64,000 nucleotides of DNA from Microbulbifer elongatus (GCF_020524885.1 NZ_JAIVKJ010000006.1:1-64000), one strand, 5' to 3'; positions 48,707 through 58,653 are shown, numbered from the stretch's first letter. Program-made: numbers and translations. The notes: generated from the sequence alone by a model not told the origin.

Positions 48707-49930
48707 TCAGAACTGGGCCGCTGCAGTCAGCCACAGTTTGTCTGTGTCTACACTGAATTCGTCTGCGCTGTAGCTGCTGTATTTCATACTGAGATTGACG
48801 CCGGCAAGTTTACCGGCCACCAGAAAGCCCGCTTCACTACCCAGTTTGTCCATCCCGGACACGCCACTGTCATCAGAACTCAGCTGGTGGTAGTTGAGTG
48901 CGAACTTGACGCCGCCAAGGCTGGTACCCAGTGACAGGTACACATCTTCTATGCCACCAGCAATATTACCGGTACCACCGCCGAGGAACTTATCGCTCCA
49001 GCCCTGGAACTTGTGCAGGGTGGCGAGCGGGGTAATGAACTGGCCATCGGCACCGTCCGCCCCGAGCAACTCGTAACCGGCAGCAAGGGTCACTGTGCCG
49101 AACTTGTAGCTACCTTCAGCCAGTACATAGTCGGCATCGTAGCTCGCCGGGTTGTTGGCGGCCGCGGACTGCATTGCGTATTCCAGTGCATAGCTCAGGT
49201 CGGACTGACTGCCGGCGAAGCGCACGCCGTAGGTGTCTGTGGAAAAGGCCGCGGCGTCTTCATTGTCAATCAGGTAGGCGTAGCCGCTCAGCGTACCGGG
49301 GGAGAGGCCTGCATATTTGCCGTTCAGCAGATAGGTATCATTGGTGTGGTCGCCGATCGGGCTGTCTTCACCGAAGATTCGGTTGACATTGCGCACCCGG
49401 GCCAGGAACAGCGTGGTGTCCGCAAGGCTGGTGTTGGTTACGCTGAAGGCGTCGTAAGTCTGCTCGTTCTGACGGAAACCCACACCGCCCACGAAACGCT
49501 GATTGTCTAACAATATTCGCTGGCGGCCGTATTTAAAGGTGGTGGCGCCTGTGGCATATGCGAGGTAGGCCTGGTTTACCTCGGTACCTTCCGGGTCGCC
49601 GATGCCACCCTCAAACTCGGTGATGTGCGTCACGTCGTCCATTTCGATCAAAGTGCTGAAACCCTCGTATGCGGCGGAGGAATATGTAAGGCGGGTTTTC
49701 AGGCTGGTGAGGTCCACGTCGCTGCCGCCGGCATCGACGAATTCGGTACGGACACGGAAGCCGAGGGTCACGTCACCCTGCGCTAATGCATCGCCGACAC
49801 TGGTAACTTCAGCTGCCTGCTGCTCTTCCATCTCCTGCGCCAGGGCGGGAGTGGAAACCAGAGCACCTAGGGCCATCGCCATAAGGCTCTTGGACAGCAA
49901 CGCTTGCGGGTAAGGCTTTTGATTTTTCAT
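48707..49930 (-). CDS. Outer-membrane porin (alginate-export-like beta barrel)
   Basis: A 407-residue protein with a signal peptide ending ...STPALAQE and a C-terminal aromatic residue (LTAAAQF) as in beta-barrel proteins. Alternating hydrophobic strands and Gly/Asp-rich turns are visible throughout; DVTLGFRVRTEFVDAGGSDVDLTSLKTRLTY resembles alginate_exp/OprD-like porins. It follows the nitrate ABC genes on the same strand (163 bp), so it may be the outer-membrane route for nitrate or another anion. Start: ATG 49930 with CAGGAAAAC upstream. Confidence 0.8.
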   Translation of the reverse strand: MKNQKPYPQALLSKSLMAMALGALVSTPALAQEMEEQQAAEVTSVGDALAQGDVTLGFRVRTEFVDAGGSDVDLTSLKTRLTYSSAAYEGFSTLIEMDDVTHITEFEGGIGDPEGTEVNQAYLAYATGATTFKYGRQRILLDNQRFVGGVGFRQNEQTYDAFSVTNTSLADTTLFLARVRNVNRIFGEDSPIGDHTNDTYLLNGKYAGLSPGTLSGYAYLIDNEDAAAFSTDTYGVRFAGSQSDLSYALEYAMQSAAANNPASYDADYVLAEGSYKFGTVTLAAGYELLGADGADGQFITPLATLHKFQGWSDKFLGGGTGNIAGGIEDVYLSLGTSLGGVKFALNYHQLSSDDSGVSGMDKLGSEAGFLVAGKLAGVNLSMKYSSYSADEFSVDTDKLWLTAAAQF

Positions 49931-50092
49931 TTTGTTTTCCTGCGATAGGGAGTAATTGAAAAAGCGAGTCGTTGAATATTTTTGTGTCCCTGCGTCCGCA
50001 TTCAGGAAATTTGGGCGCAGGGCCGTCTTTCCGACACCACACAGCGATGCCGAACGAGTACAGCATGAAATTGAAATCTGTCAGGCCAGGCG

Positions 50093-50971
50093 TCAGGCCG
50101 CGTTATCGACGGTCTCTTCCTGCACTTCAGGTTTTGAGGTGACCGGTGTATCCGCTTTGTCAGGCAGTGCCTTGCGGGCCGGTACATCTGGTTTGCTGTG
50201 GCGCTCGTGCAGGAACTTCAGCACCTTGGCTCGATACTGGTTGTAGAGTGGGTCGTCTGCCAGTTCCAGGCGATGGCGAGGGCGCTCCAGATCGACGCTC
50301 AGAATCTCGCCAATGGTTGCGGCGGGGCCATTGGTCATCATGACAATGCGGTCAGAGAGCAGTACTGCTTCGTCCACATCGTGGGTAATCATGATGACGG
50401 TATTGTTCAGCTCCGCCTGAATTTCCATCAGAGAGTCCTGCATGTGCGCGCGCGTGAGCGCATCCAGTGCCCCAAAGGGTTCGTCCATCAGTAGTACTTT
50501 GGGTTGCATGGAGAGTGCGCGGGCGATTCCCACACGCTGTTTCATACCCCCGGAAATTTCCCCCGGGCGCTTGTGCATGGCGTGGCTCATATGCACCAGG
50601 TCGAGGTTGTGCTCAATCCAGTCGCGCATCTCGGCCCTGGATTTGCTGCTCCCAAATACCTGTTTTACCGCAAGCTCCACGTTCTGGTAGGCCGTGAGCC
50701 AGGGCAACAGGGAGTGGTTCTGGAAAACTACCGCGCGCTCCGGACCCGGCTCGGTTACTTCCTTGCCGTTCAGGATCACCCCGCCGCGGGTGGCCTGGTA
50801 AAGCCCCGCCACCACATTCAGCACCGTGGACTTGCCACAGCCCGAGTGGCCGATCAGGGAGACGAATTCACCCTGGGCAATTTTCAGGTCCACATCCCGC
50901 AGGGCAGTAAATGGACCCTTGGGGGTGGGGAATTCCATATCGATATGGCTGATATCCAGAAGTACGCTCAT
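50093..50971 (-). CDS. nrtC: Nitrate ABC transporter ATP-binding protein
   Basis: A 292-residue ATPase. Walker [14 protein letters not shown]-loop [20 protein letters not shown], signature [15 protein letters not shown], Walker [13 protein letters not shown] and H-loop ITHDVDEAV are present. The NrtD/TauB/SsuB group also fits, but its substrate-binding and permease partners point to nitrate/cyanate. The unusual 40-residue tail ([28 protein letters not shown]) has no known motif. Named by position as the ATPase of an NrtABC set. Confidence 0.85.
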   Translation of the reverse strand: MSVLLDISHIDMEFPTPKGPFTALRDVDLKIAQGEFVSLIGHSGCGKSTVLNVVAGLYQATRGGVILNGKEVTEPGPERAVVFQNHSLLPWLTAYQNVELAVKQVFGSSKSRAEMRDWIEHNLDLVHMSHAMHKRPGEISGGMKQRVGIARALSMQPKVLLMDEPFGALDALTRAHMQDSLMEIQAELNNTVIMITHDVDEAVLLSDRIVMMTNGPAATIGEILSVDLERPRHRLELADDPLYNQYRAKVLKFLHERHSKPDVPARKALPDKADTPVTSKPEVQEETVDNAA

Positions 50972-51017
50972 TGTTTCCTTCTCCGTTAATTTTTGAATCT
51001 TACCGGGATGACGACGG

Positions 51018-52010
51018 TTACTGGGTCGCCGTGTTGTCCCAGGACACCAGCTTTTGCAGTGCCAACATGCCGCGATCCAGCAGGAAGCCGATAAAGCCGA
51101 TCACCAGCACAGCGGCCATGATGCGCGCGAGGGAATCGGAGCTGCCGTTCTGGAACTCGTCCCAGACAAATTTTCCAAGGCCCGGGTTCTGCGCCAGCAT
51201 TTCTGCGGCAATCAGCACCATCCAGGCCACACCCAGTGAAAGACGCATACCGGTAAAGATCATGGGTACAGAGGCTGGCAGCACGATTTTCTGTACGTGG
51301 CGCAGGGCGGGCAGGCGCAATACCTTGCTTACGTTCACCAGGTCGTTATCAATACCCGCAACACCCACTGCGGTATTGATTACCATGGGCCACAGGCAGC
51401 ACAGGGTGACCGTGATCATGGAGTTGAGGAACGACTTGGCGACGATCGGGTCTGGCGTGGTGTAGAGCGCAGAAACCACCATGGTGACCAGTGGCAACCA
51501 TGCCAGTGGCGATACCGGCTTGAATATCTGGATAATCGGGTTGACCGCGCTGTTCAGGGTCTTGCTGAGGCCGACGGCAATCCCCAAGGGAATCGCAATC
51601 AATACCGCAAGCAGGAAGCCGCTCATGACAGTGATCAGACTGGTGACGATCTGGTCGATAAAGGTTTCCTTGCCGGTATAGGCGCGGATCTTTGGCTCGT
51701 AGCCTGGATCTTCCGCAACCCGCTTTGCATTGCGCGCTTCCTGACGTTCATAAAAGGCCTGCTCTTTCTCCCGAGAGCGCTGGTGCTCACCATAGAGCGC
51801 GTCGAATTGCTCGAGTACAGCGGATGGCCCGGGAAACTTGCCCAGAGAGGTATCGATATTCTGTGCGGTGACTGACCACAGCAGCAGAAAAGCGAGGATG
51901 CCGACCAGGGGCAGGGCCACCAGCCGGATAAAGCCTCTGACCAGGCCGCTATCCAGTTGTGGCAACCTGAAGCCATAAAATTTTCCGGTATTCACGCTCG
52001 TCGTATTCAT
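51018..52010 (-). CDS. nrtB: Nitrate ABC transporter permease
   Basis: A 330-residue inner-membrane permease with about six helices. The EAA loop, which contacts the ATPase, reads VNVSKVLRLPALRHVQKIVLPASVPMIFTGMRLSLGVAW; a long periplasmic/hydrophilic insert (about 60-115) lies between the first helices, as in NrtB. ATG 52010 (MNTTSVNTG) has GAGG upstream; an alternative six codons earlier lacks it. It stands between nrtA (101 bp) and nrtC (46 bp). Confidence 0.87.
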   Translation of the reverse strand: MNTTSVNTGKFYGFRLPQLDSGLVRGFIRLVALPLVGILAFLLLWSVTAQNIDTSLGKFPGPSAVLEQFDALYGEHQRSREKEQAFYERQEARNAKRVAEDPGYEPKIRAYTGKETFIDQIVTSLITVMSGFLLAVLIAIPLGIAVGLSKTLNSAVNPIIQIFKPVSPLAWLPLVTMVVSALYTTPDPIVAKSFLNSMITVTLCCLWPMVINTAVGVAGIDNDLVNVSKVLRLPALRHVQKIVLPASVPMIFTGMRLSLGVAWMVLIAAEMLAQNPGLGKFVWDEFQNGSSDSLARIMAAVLVIGFIGFLLDRGMLALQKLVSWDNTATQ

Positions 52011-52110
52011 CTTCTGATACCTCGGCACTCGTTAAACCTGATCAATGATTTGGGTTCTGAATTCTTTTTTGTGCGGGCCCGGAACCCGAGCCCCTTGATG
52101 GTTTGTTGAA

Positions 52111-53499
52111 TCAGAGCTTTTGGCCAGACTTCAGGCCGATCGAGAATTTGTCGATATATTCATTGGGTGTCTGGCCGTTGTAGACCACGCCGTCGATGAA
52201 GTGTGTCTGCGGATCGCGGAAGCCATCTTCAGAATCAAAGTCCGGGAACTGGTCCGCCGAAGCCAGCTTCTCGGCGATTAGTGATTTGGCGGCGGCATGG
52301 TAGATGTCGGGGCGGTACACTTTTGCTGCCAGCTCCTTGTACCACGCGTCCGGTTTATCCTCTTCGATCTGGCCCCAGCGACGCATTTGGGTCAGGTACC
52401 AGATGGCATCGGAGTAGTAGGGGTAGGTGGCGTGGTAGCGGAAAAAGACGTTGAAGTCCGGCACTTCGCGCTTGTCACCTTTCTCGTATTCGAAGGTGCC
52501 GGTCATGCTGTTGGCAATTACTTCGTAGTCCGCACCCACGTAATTGGATTGCGAGAGAATCTTCACCGCTTCCGGTCGGTTAGCGTTATTGTTGTCGTCC
52601 AGCCACATGGCGGCGCGGATCAGTGCACGGGTAATACGCACGGTGGTGTTGGGGTATTTCTCAGCGAATTCTTTGGTGATACCGAACACTTTTTCCGGGT
52701 TGTCTTTCCAGATTTCGTAGTCGGTCACTACCGGTACACCGATGTCCTTGAATACGGCCTGCTGGTTCCACGGCTCACCTACGCAGTAGCCATAGATGGT
52801 GCCTGCCTCCAGGGTGGCGGGCATCTGCGGGGGAGGGGTAACGGAGAGCAGTGCATCGGCATCGATCTGGCCAGAGATGTCGCCCTTGTGCGGCGCATAG
52901 TAGCCCGGGTGAATACCACCTGCGGCGAGCCAGTAGCGCAGCTCGTAATTATGTGTGGAAACCGGGAATACCATGCCCATATTGAAGGGCTTGCCATCCG
53001 CCTTGTATTTTTCCACCACTGGTTTGAGGGCATCTGCCTTGATCGGATGAACCGGACGGCCATCAGCCATTTTGGGGATATTCGGCTTCATCTCTTCCCA
53101 GATGGTGTTGGAGACGGTGATGCCGTTGCCGTTCAGATCCATAGAAAACGGGGTGATGATATCCGCTTTGGTACCAAAGCCCATGGTGGCGGCAATAGGC
53201 TGGCCTGCCAGCATATGCGCTCCGTCCAGACGGCCATCGATGACACCGTCCAGCAGAACTTTCCAGTTGGCCTGGGCCTCGATGGTTACGTAAAGGCCTT
53301 CGTCTTCAAAGAACCCTTTCTCGTAGGCGATGGCAATCGGGGCCATGTCTGTGAGCTTGATAAAGCCGAAGGTCAGCTCTTCCTTTTCCGGATAGCCAAG
53401 CTCTTCTGCATAGACTGCCGCTGTGCTCGCGGTGAACCCCACCGCGAGTGCCAGCGATACGGCAATTTTTTTAAAGGGCTTTTTCCATTGCATGGTCAT
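52111..53499 (-). CDS. nrtA: Nitrate/bicarbonate-type ABC substrate-binding protein
   Basis: A 462-residue exported protein with a signal peptide ([24 protein letters not shown]). It is close to NrtA/Cmp[77 protein letters not shown] and [12 protein letters not shown]. No lipobox or Tat twin-arginine motif is seen. ATG 53499 is chosen because AGGAGCAC precedes it; the longer frame to 53568 would read through the leader terminator. It is the first gene of the operon behind a sigma-54 promoter. Confidence 0.88.
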   Translation of the reverse strand: MTMQWKKPFKKIAVSLALAVGFTASTAAVYAEELGYPEKEELTFGFIKLTDMAPIAIAYEKGFFEDEGLYVTIEAQANWKVLLDGVIDGRLDGAHMLAGQPIAATMGFGTKADIITPFSMDLNGNGITVSNTIWEEMKPNIPKMADGRPVHPIKADALKPVVEKYKADGKPFNMGMVFPVSTHNYELRYWLAAGGIHPGYYAPHKGDISGQIDADALLSVTPPPQMPATLEAGTIYGYCVGEPWNQQAVFKDIGVPVVTDYEIWKDNPEKVFGITKEFAEKYPNTTVRITRALIRAAMWLDDNNNANRPEAVKILSQSNYVGADYEVIANSMTGTFEYEKGDKREVPDFNVFFRYHATYPYYSDAIWYLTQMRRWGQIEEDKPDAWYKELAAKVYRPDIYHAAAKSLIAEKLASADQFPDFDSEDGFRDPQTHFIDGVVYNGQTPNEYIDKFSIGLKSGQKL

Positions 53500-53551
53500 T
53501 GTGCTCCTGGTCCGTTTAATGCTCATGTTTGAAGGTGCGAAAAAATTCAGC

Positions 53552-53606
53552 CAAAAAAAAACGCCCACCGTTGGCCTGTCTCCACGGACAGGAACGGTGA
53601 GCGCCT
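53552..53606 (-). promoter_or_regulatory. Leader terminator (attenuator) before nrtA
   Basis: On the minus strand GCGCTCACCGTT pairs with AACGGTGGGCG (11 bp including one G-U pair). The inner stem CCTGTC/GACAGG stacks inside it, and nine Us follow. The structure stands about 55 bp before the nrtA ATG, so it would stop transcription unless antitermination occurs. NasR/NasT ANTAR control is known for nitrate operons, but I cannot identify the paired hexaloop target with confidence. Confidence 0.7.
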
Positions 53607-53714
53607 CTGCTCAAGGGCAACGCTATGCGATGCCAGTCTGTTTGTTATGTGGGCGGCGTGTCGCCCGCATGCTGAATTCAGTGCGGAACTTTACGTCCGC
53701 GTTTACCGGAGCCT

Positions 53715-53730
53715 TGCAGGCTCTGTGCCA
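53715..53730 (-). promoter_or_regulatory. Sigma-54 (RpoN) promoter of the nitrate transporter operon
   Basis: On the minus strand TGGCAC-N5-CTGCA has GG at -24 and GC at -12 with the correct 10-bp spacing. The predicted start is about 53704, giving a leader of about 205 nt before nrtA. RpoN control fits nitrogen assimilation. Confidence 0.7.
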
Positions 53731-54030
53731 ACTTGATTTGCCGAGCGGGAGGTGTACTCGGTAAGCGGGCGTTGCAGGGTTTTGAAAAAGCGGTGTGAAA
53801 TAGTCGAGTGGATGGCGCAACCTGCTGTATTTTCGAGAGATTTCCCCGCGTCGACGGTTTCAGTGAAGCACTCTGCGGGCAGGTGGAAACGATTCTTTCG
53901 GAGGTGCGCGAGGTGTTTGATACTGCGCCAATGGCATTTTTATCGGGAAAACAGGAGGGGGCGCTTTCGGTGCGGTTCTGGCGTCGATTTGGTGCGCGCG
54001 CGCTAAAAATGCGCGGAGCCCATAACGAAA
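53731..54030. other. Non-coding region upstream of the nitrate promoter, about 300 bp
   Basis: Contains open frames that are not protein-like, including one that would run into the fadL terminator. GGTGC-type half sites occur near 53905, 53970 and 53990 on the plus strand and may belong to an NtrC-like enhancer, but no full symmetric TGCACC-N5-GGTGCA site was found. No RNA gene is seen. Confidence 0.45.
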
Positions 54031-54055
54031 AAGGCCGGGATATGAATCCCGGCCT
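54031..54055 (-). terminator. Terminator after fadL
   Basis: AAGGCCGGGAT, loop ATGA, ATCCCGGCCTT; on the minus strand the stem is followed by TTTTTCG. It also faces the nitrate operon enhancer region. Confidence 0.8.
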
Positions 54056-54081
54056 TGAGGTCAGTTCTGACGAGACTGCTA

Positions 54082-55557
54082 TCAGAAGCTGTAGTTCAGA
54101 GACGCACCTATCAACCAGGCTTCGAGGTTGGTAGTACCGCCATCGAAGTAGGTTCCAAGTCCGATGTCCGGAGTCAGCGGCAGTGCCTGGAATTCCTGGA
54201 TGCGCTCATCGTCGCCCCACAGGTAGGCGAGGCCACCATCGATGCTCAGTTGATTGTTGAACTCATAGGTGCCGCCAAAGGTGACCCACTGACGATTTGC
54301 ATCGGGGATGGACAGGGTGCGCCAGGTTACCGGGAGTCCATCGGGAACAAAACCTACTGACTGCGATTCAAGAATCGCGTCTTCATTGAAGCCATTGCGC
54401 GCAGCGCCTTCATCGTAGGCGTAGCCGATACGCCAGGTGACTTCATCACATGGGTAGTATTCCAGGCCGAGGCTGTAGCGCCAGCCACTGGAGAAATTCT
54501 CTTCCTTGATCAGCAGGGGGTTGTAGTCAGGGATTGGTTCTCCGCCGGCAACCTGGCCGGGGAAGAAGGCTTCCAGACGCTCGAAGTCGTCCCAGTCCGT
54601 CCACATTGCACCGAAGGCTACGCCCCACTCATCGTGGAAGCGATGATAGATGCCCAGCTCGAAGGTGTCGGGCAGGTCCAGTGTCAGGTTGGCGCGTTCA
54701 TTGCTGAACGTGCCGATTGGCTGTCCCGCGTTGTTGAACGCCTGCAGAAGGTCGGAGTCGACGTCCGCCTCAATCTCCGGATCCAGTTCTGACTGGTAGG
54801 AAACGCCAATATGGGTGCGGCCATCGACGCTGCGCCACAGGGCGCCAATGCTCCAGCCGTAATCCCAGTCATCACCGTCCGCGTCGAGAATGCGCGCGTC
54901 GGAAACCGAGGTGCCGAGCAGCTGCTGGGCTGCGGCATCGAGTACGAAGTCGCGGGGGACTTTGCTCTTCAGTGTCGCGTCTGCATACAGGAAGTTCGCA
55001 GACACGCCGATGCTGAACTGATCGTTCCAGTCAAACGCCACGGAAGGTGCGATATTGACAGAAAGCAGTTCAGTCTTGTCGGCAATGTGGGTTACCGGCC
55101 AATCGGCGTCAAAATCGGTTTCGAGACCGTAGTCGGTATTCATGGCAAGGCCAAACGACCAGCAATCGTCAAATGGAACCGCCAGATAGGCATTTGGTAC
55201 GAAAGCACTACTTGCGTAGTCGTTTGCAGTATCAAAAACCGAAGCCGCGAGGCTCGGGCCAGTGGAGGTAAGCAGGTAGTAATCGGTGGTACCGGCGGCA
55301 TCGATTTCAGGGTTTACGTAGGTAACGCCAACAGAGAATGCCATCTCATTAAAGAGTGCGGAGCCGGCGGGGTTGCGGGCGAGAATTGCTGCGTTGTCGC
55401 CAATGGCGTTTTCCGCGGCAAACGCGCGACCCAGGCCTGTAGTGCTGGATTCCTGAAGGGCGAAACCCGCGGCCAGAGCGCCACTGGAGAAAGTGCCGCC
55501 ATAGACGGAGCAGATCGCTGCGGCCAGAGCGGCTTTACGCAGAGTTTTGATAGTCAT
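54082..55557 (-). CDS. fadL: FadL/OmpP1 family long-chain fatty acid transporter
   Basis: A 491-residue outer-membrane protein. Its signal peptide ends in ...SSGALAAGF, and the N-terminal plug motif GFALQESSTTGLGRAFAAENAIGDNAAILARNPAG contains the hatch NPA. The C-terminus is beta-strand-like with aromatic residues (WLIGASLNYSF). ATG 55557 is used because it gives the signal peptide; the upstream open frame is not protein-like. It imports long-chain fatty acids or related hydrophobic compounds. A pair of dyad repeats lies upstream (55708-55753). Confidence 0.88.
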   Translation of the reverse strand: MTIKTLRKAALAAAICSVYGGTFSSGALAAGFALQESSTTGLGRAFAAENAIGDNAAILARNPAGSALFNEMAFSVGVTYVNPEIDAAGTTDYYLLTSTGPSLAASVFDTANDYASSAFVPNAYLAVPFDDCWSFGLAMNTDYGLETDFDADWPVTHIADKTELLSVNIAPSVAFDWNDQFSIGVSANFLYADATLKSKVPRDFVLDAAAQQLLGTSVSDARILDADGDDWDYGWSIGALWRSVDGRTHIGVSYQSELDPEIEADVDSDLLQAFNNAGQPIGTFSNERANLTLDLPDTFELGIYHRFHDEWGVAFGAMWTDWDDFERLEAFFPGQVAGGEPIPDYNPLLIKEENFSSGWRYSLGLEYYPCDEVTWRIGYAYDEGAARNGFNEDAILESQSVGFVPDGLPVTWRTLSIPDANRQWVTFGGTYEFNNQLSIDGGLAYLWGDDERIQEFQALPLTPDIGLGTYFDGGTTNLEAWLIGASLNYSF

Positions 55558-55707
55558 GAGGTCCCACTCTAATTGCTGAAAATTATGCCAGCGGGAAATT
55601 GCCCCAATACTGGCGAAGAAGCTTTTCCAGAAAGTTTTTGCTTCAAGCAAACAAATTCCCAGTAGCTTGATTCTAGCAGTGCGATTTTTACGCACGGGGA
55701 GAATGCG

Positions 55708-55753
55708 ACGACTTTATAGTTGTCTGTAGCGGAAAAATCTACGACTTGTCGTA
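55708..55753 (-). promoter_or_regulatory. Two dyad repeats upstream of fadL (possible operators)
   Basis: ACGACTTTATAGTTGT (55708-55723) and the perfect palindrome TACGACTTGTCGTA (55740-55753) share ACGACTT. The first overlaps a TATAAA-like -10 on the minus strand, so a repressor binding here could block fadL or act on both fadL and DUF3108. The regulator is unknown; they do not match the FadR or PsrA consensus as I know it. Confidence 0.5.
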
Positions 55754-55786
55754 AATTTTTTGGAGGATGTGAAAAAAATTTTCTCG

Positions 55787-56581
55787 TTAATTTTTTGTGA
55801 CGATATCTCTGCCATCAATGGATAATTTTGTCAGGGTGATTTGGTAGCTTTTGCCATTATCTTCCTGCTGCATAAGCTTTACTAACGCATAGTTCCACTG
55901 CGGCGCAAACCAGATGTTGGTGATGCGCTCTGCGCCTTCTTCTCGCACGCGCTCAACCTTGACCGTTTCGATCACACCCATTGGCGTTTTCAAATTTTCT
56001 CTCCCCGCCACGCGAAATTCGTATTCACGAATTTTTTTGCCATCGGCTACCTGGTACTTGAGCGGGGATTTTTTATTCGCCACATCCATGGCCAGCTGCA
56101 GCTGATAGCTGATTTTGTCCTGTACGTTGGCGGGCGCCTTTTCAATGCTGCGGGATTTGTCGTAGACGTTCACCACGCGGCTGGCGTTGTCTTCAAAGCT
56201 GAGCGCGGTGTGACGATCTCTACCCAGGCCGGACTTCTGGTAGTCATAGTGCTGAGGCACCAGTTGCCCACCCTGCTGGGCAAAGCGCGAATACTCTTCG
56301 ATTTTGGCAAATACTGAGTGGGCGGAAAAATCCAGGCGCCAACTGGCGGGCGAGCCACTGAGTTTGCGTTCCGCAGTTACCGCAAAGCCGCTGAACTTCG
56401 CTTCGTAGGTGGCGGAAAAGGGGAGCAGGACTTTGACGGGGCTTTCGGGTTGAACGGCTGCACCAGTCGCTGGCTCGGCATGACTGATTGGCGTTGCCGC
56501 CAGTAATGTCAGAAGGGAGTATACGGCGCAGCCAAGTACTTTCTTAGCGAATACATTCTTGAACAGTGCGTTGTGAGACAA
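55787..56581 (-). CDS. DUF3108 secreted protein
   Basis: A protein of about 264 residues with an N-terminal signal peptide (VLGCAVYSLLTLLAATPISHAEP) and the DUF3108 domain: PFSATYEAKFSGFAVTAERKLS, ...YSRFAQQGGQLVPQHYDYQKSGLGRDRH, and a C-terminal half with YEFRVAGRENLKTPMGVIETVKVERVREEGAERITNIWFAPQWNYALVKL. The function is unknown; it is commonly near purM/purN. TTG 56581 is preferred because GGAGGTGG precedes it by seven bases; an ATG at 56614 lies in the stem of a palindrome CGGCCTGAA/TTCAGGCCG. Confidence 0.75.
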   Translation of the reverse strand: MSHNALFKNVFAKKVLGCAVYSLLTLLAATPISHAEPATGAAVQPESPVKVLLPFSATYEAKFSGFAVTAERKLSGSPASWRLDFSAHSVFAKIEEYSRFAQQGGQLVPQHYDYQKSGLGRDRHTALSFEDNASRVVNVYDKSRSIEKAPANVQDKISYQLQLAMDVANKKSPLKYQVADGKKIREYEFRVAGRENLKTPMGVIETVKVERVREEGAERITNIWFAPQWNYALVKLMQQEDNGKSYQITLTKLSIDGRDIVTKN

Positions 56582-56642
56582 GGTTCCACCTCCGGCCTGA
56601 AATTCTGATTCCATGATTCAGGCCGAAAGTGTAGACGGCCTG

Positions 56643-57314
56643 TCAGTCGAGGCGTTTGCCGCTGCGAGGCAGCAGCTCGCCATCCAATTCGGCGCGATCG
56701 CCGACCATTTTCAGCCGCCCCTGGGCAAACCAACTGGCGGCCAGCGGATAGATGATATGTTCCTGTACCTGAACGCGCTGTGAAAGCGTGTCCGCGGTGT
56801 CGCCGGACTCGATCGGCACGGCGGCCTGCAGCACAGGTGGCCCGCCATCCAGTTCCTCGGTGACAAAGTGTACAGTCGCCCCGTGTTCACTGTCACCGGC
56901 GTCCAGTACGCGCTGGTGCGTGTGCAGGCCCTGGTACTTGGGCAACAGGGATGGGTGAATGTTCAACAGACGGCCGCTGTAGTGGCGGACAAAGTCCGGA
57001 GTGAGGATGCGCATAAAGCCGGCCAGTATCACCAGGTCGGGCTGATAGCCGTCGATGACTTTGATCATTGCTTGGTCAAAGCTCTCGCGATCAGAGAATT
57101 CCCGATGGCTCAATACGTCGGTAGCAACGCCAGCATTGCGCGCGCGCGTGAGACCGTAGGCATCGGCTTTGTTGCTGATGACGGCCTCAACGGTGTAGTC
57201 GCACTCGGCGCTCGCTGCGGCGTCGAGAAACGCCTGCAGGTTGGTGCCGCTGCCCGAGATCAGGACCACAACGCGGCACTTGCCATCCGGCATTGATAAG
57301 GAAGAGGTGGACAT
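56643..57314 (-). CDS. purN: Phosphoribosylglycinamide formyltransferase
   Basis: A 223-residue N10-formyl-THF-dependent transformylase, third step of purine synthesis. Motifs: CRVVVLISGSGTNLQAFLDA at the start and LAGFMRILTPDFVRHYSGRLLNIHPSLLPKYQGLHTHQRVLDAGDSEHGATVHFVTEELDGG with the catalytic Asn-His-Asp (NIHPS, HPS, TEELDGG). ATG 57314 is used (MSTSSLSMPDG); the frame continues into purM. The C-terminal ~20 residues are a little longer than average. Confidence 0.95.
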   Translation of the reverse strand: MSTSSLSMPDGKCRVVVLISGSGTNLQAFLDAAASAECDYTVEAVISNKADAYGLTRARNAGVATDVLSHREFSDRESFDQAMIKVIDGYQPDLVILAGFMRILTPDFVRHYSGRLLNIHPSLLPKYQGLHTHQRVLDAGDSEHGATVHFVTEELDGGPPVLQAAVPIESGDTADTLSQRVQVQEHIIYPLAASWFAQGRLKMVGDRAELDGELLPRSGKRLD

Positions 57315-57321
57315 CGTCGGC

Positions 57322-58386
57322 TTACAGTCCCGCCAGCTCAACAGCTTCGGCGTCAGCGCTTGAACCGGCTTCGATGCTGCCCACGATGAAGGCGTCTTCG
57401 CCCAGTTCTTTCAGTTTGGCGACGGCCTTGTCGGCGTCCGCCGCAGGTACACAGATCACCATGCCCACGCCGCAGTTGAAGGTGCGGTACATTTCGCGCC
57501 CTTCGATATTGCCGGCTTCCTGCAACCAGCGGAATACGGGCGGGAGCTCCCAGCTGTTGGTATCGATGACGGCGCGCGCATTTTCCGGCAGTACCCGCGG
57601 CAGGTTTTCCAGCAGGCCACCACCAGTGATATGGCTCAGGGCGTTGACCTGAACTTCTTTCATCAGCGTCAGCAGGTTCTTGACGTAGATGCGAGTGGGC
57701 GCCATCAGGGACTCTGCCAGGGTTTTGCCTTCCAGGTCTTTCTGCAGGTCGGCACCGCTGATTTCGAGCACTTTGCGGATCAGGGAGTAGCCATTGGAGT
57801 GAGGTCCGGAGGAGCCCAGTGCGATCAGCTTGTCGCCGGCCTGGACCTTGGAGCCATCAATGATCTCGGACTTCTCCACCACGCCCACGCAGAATCCTGC
57901 CAGGTCGTAGTCGTCGCCCTCGTACATACCGGGCATTTCCGCGGTTTCACCGCCGACCAGCGCGGCGCCGGCCAGTTCGCAGCCCTTACCGATACCTGCG
58001 ACCACGTCGGCAGCAATATCGACATTCAGTTTGCCGGTGGCATAGTAGTCGAGGAAGAACAGGGGCTCGGCGCCGGCAACGACCAGGTCGTTCACACACA
58101 TGGCCACCAGGTCGATACCGATGGTGTCGTGGATTCCGAGGTCCATCGCCAGGCGCAGCTTGGTGCCCACGCCATCGGTGCCACTGACCAGCACCGGCTG
58201 TTTATAGCCGCTGGGCAGCTCGCACAGAGCGCCAAAGCCACCCAGGCCACCCATCACTTCCGGCCGCGCGGTGCGCTTGGCCACGTGCTTGATGCGCTCG
58301 ACCAGCGCGTTACCTGCATCGATATCGACACCGGCGTCTTTGTAGCTGAGGGAGGGGCTGGAGGAATTCGGCTTGGAGTCGCTCAT
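57322..58386 (-). CDS. purM: Phosphoribosylformylglycinamidine cyclo-ligase
   Basis: A 354-residue ATP-dependent ligase that makes AIR, the purine precursor that is also the ThiC substrate. Motifs: [62 protein letters not shown] and [11 protein letters not shown]. Its ATG is 7 bp before purN, so the two form an operon. The region between it and the divergent DUF2066 gene (58387-58653) likely holds both promoters. Confidence 0.96.
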   Translation of the reverse strand: MSDSKPNSSSPSLSYKDAGVDIDAGNALVERIKHVAKRTARPEVMGGLGGFGALCELPSGYKQPVLVSGTDGVGTKLRLAMDLGIHDTIGIDLVAMCVNDLVVAGAEPLFFLDYYATGKLNVDIAADVVAGIGKGCELAGAALVGGETAEMPGMYEGDDYDLAGFCVGVVEKSEIIDGSKVQAGDKLIALGSSGPHSNGYSLIRKVLEISGADLQKDLEGKTLAESLMAPTRIYVKNLLTLMKEVQVNALSHITGGGLLENLPRVLPENARAVIDTNSWELPPVFRWLQEAGNIEGREMYRTFNCGVGMVICVPAADADKAVAKLKELGEDAFIVGSIEAGSSADAEAVELAGL

Positions 58387-58653
58387 GGTTCAACCTGTTG
58401 GGGCCTGTTTGGCAATTTGGAAGGGCGCGTATTCTAGTGGAAAATTACCTGAATGTGCGAACTGAAGGCTGGGAGAAACAGCCGACACTGATACAATAGC
58501 CGTAATTTGACCGCCGAGGCCCGTCTTCGGCGTGTGAGCGCACCATCTCAGCGGGCCTGTCTGCTTGTCAGCAGGGCACCATTGTCCGGTGTGAACCTGC
58601 GCACGGATGTGCATCTGTTACATATATAAGAGGTAAAAGGGGACTACGAGCCA

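Noticed and set aside
53630-53700. ANTAR (NasR/NasT) paired hexaloop target in the nrt leader
   Set aside because: GGGCG-ACACGC-CGCCC gives a six-base loop, but it lacks G at position 4, and a second matching hairpin was not found.
53808-54134. Open frame of about 108 codons upstream of the nitrate operon
   Set aside because: It runs through the fadL terminator into the fadL gene, and its translation has no protein-like pattern or ribosome binding site.
56595-56625. ATG at 56614 as the start of the DUF3108 protein
   Set aside because: This ATG lies within the CGGCCTGAA/TTCAGGCCG stem without a ribosome binding site; TTG 56581 with GGAGG is better placed.
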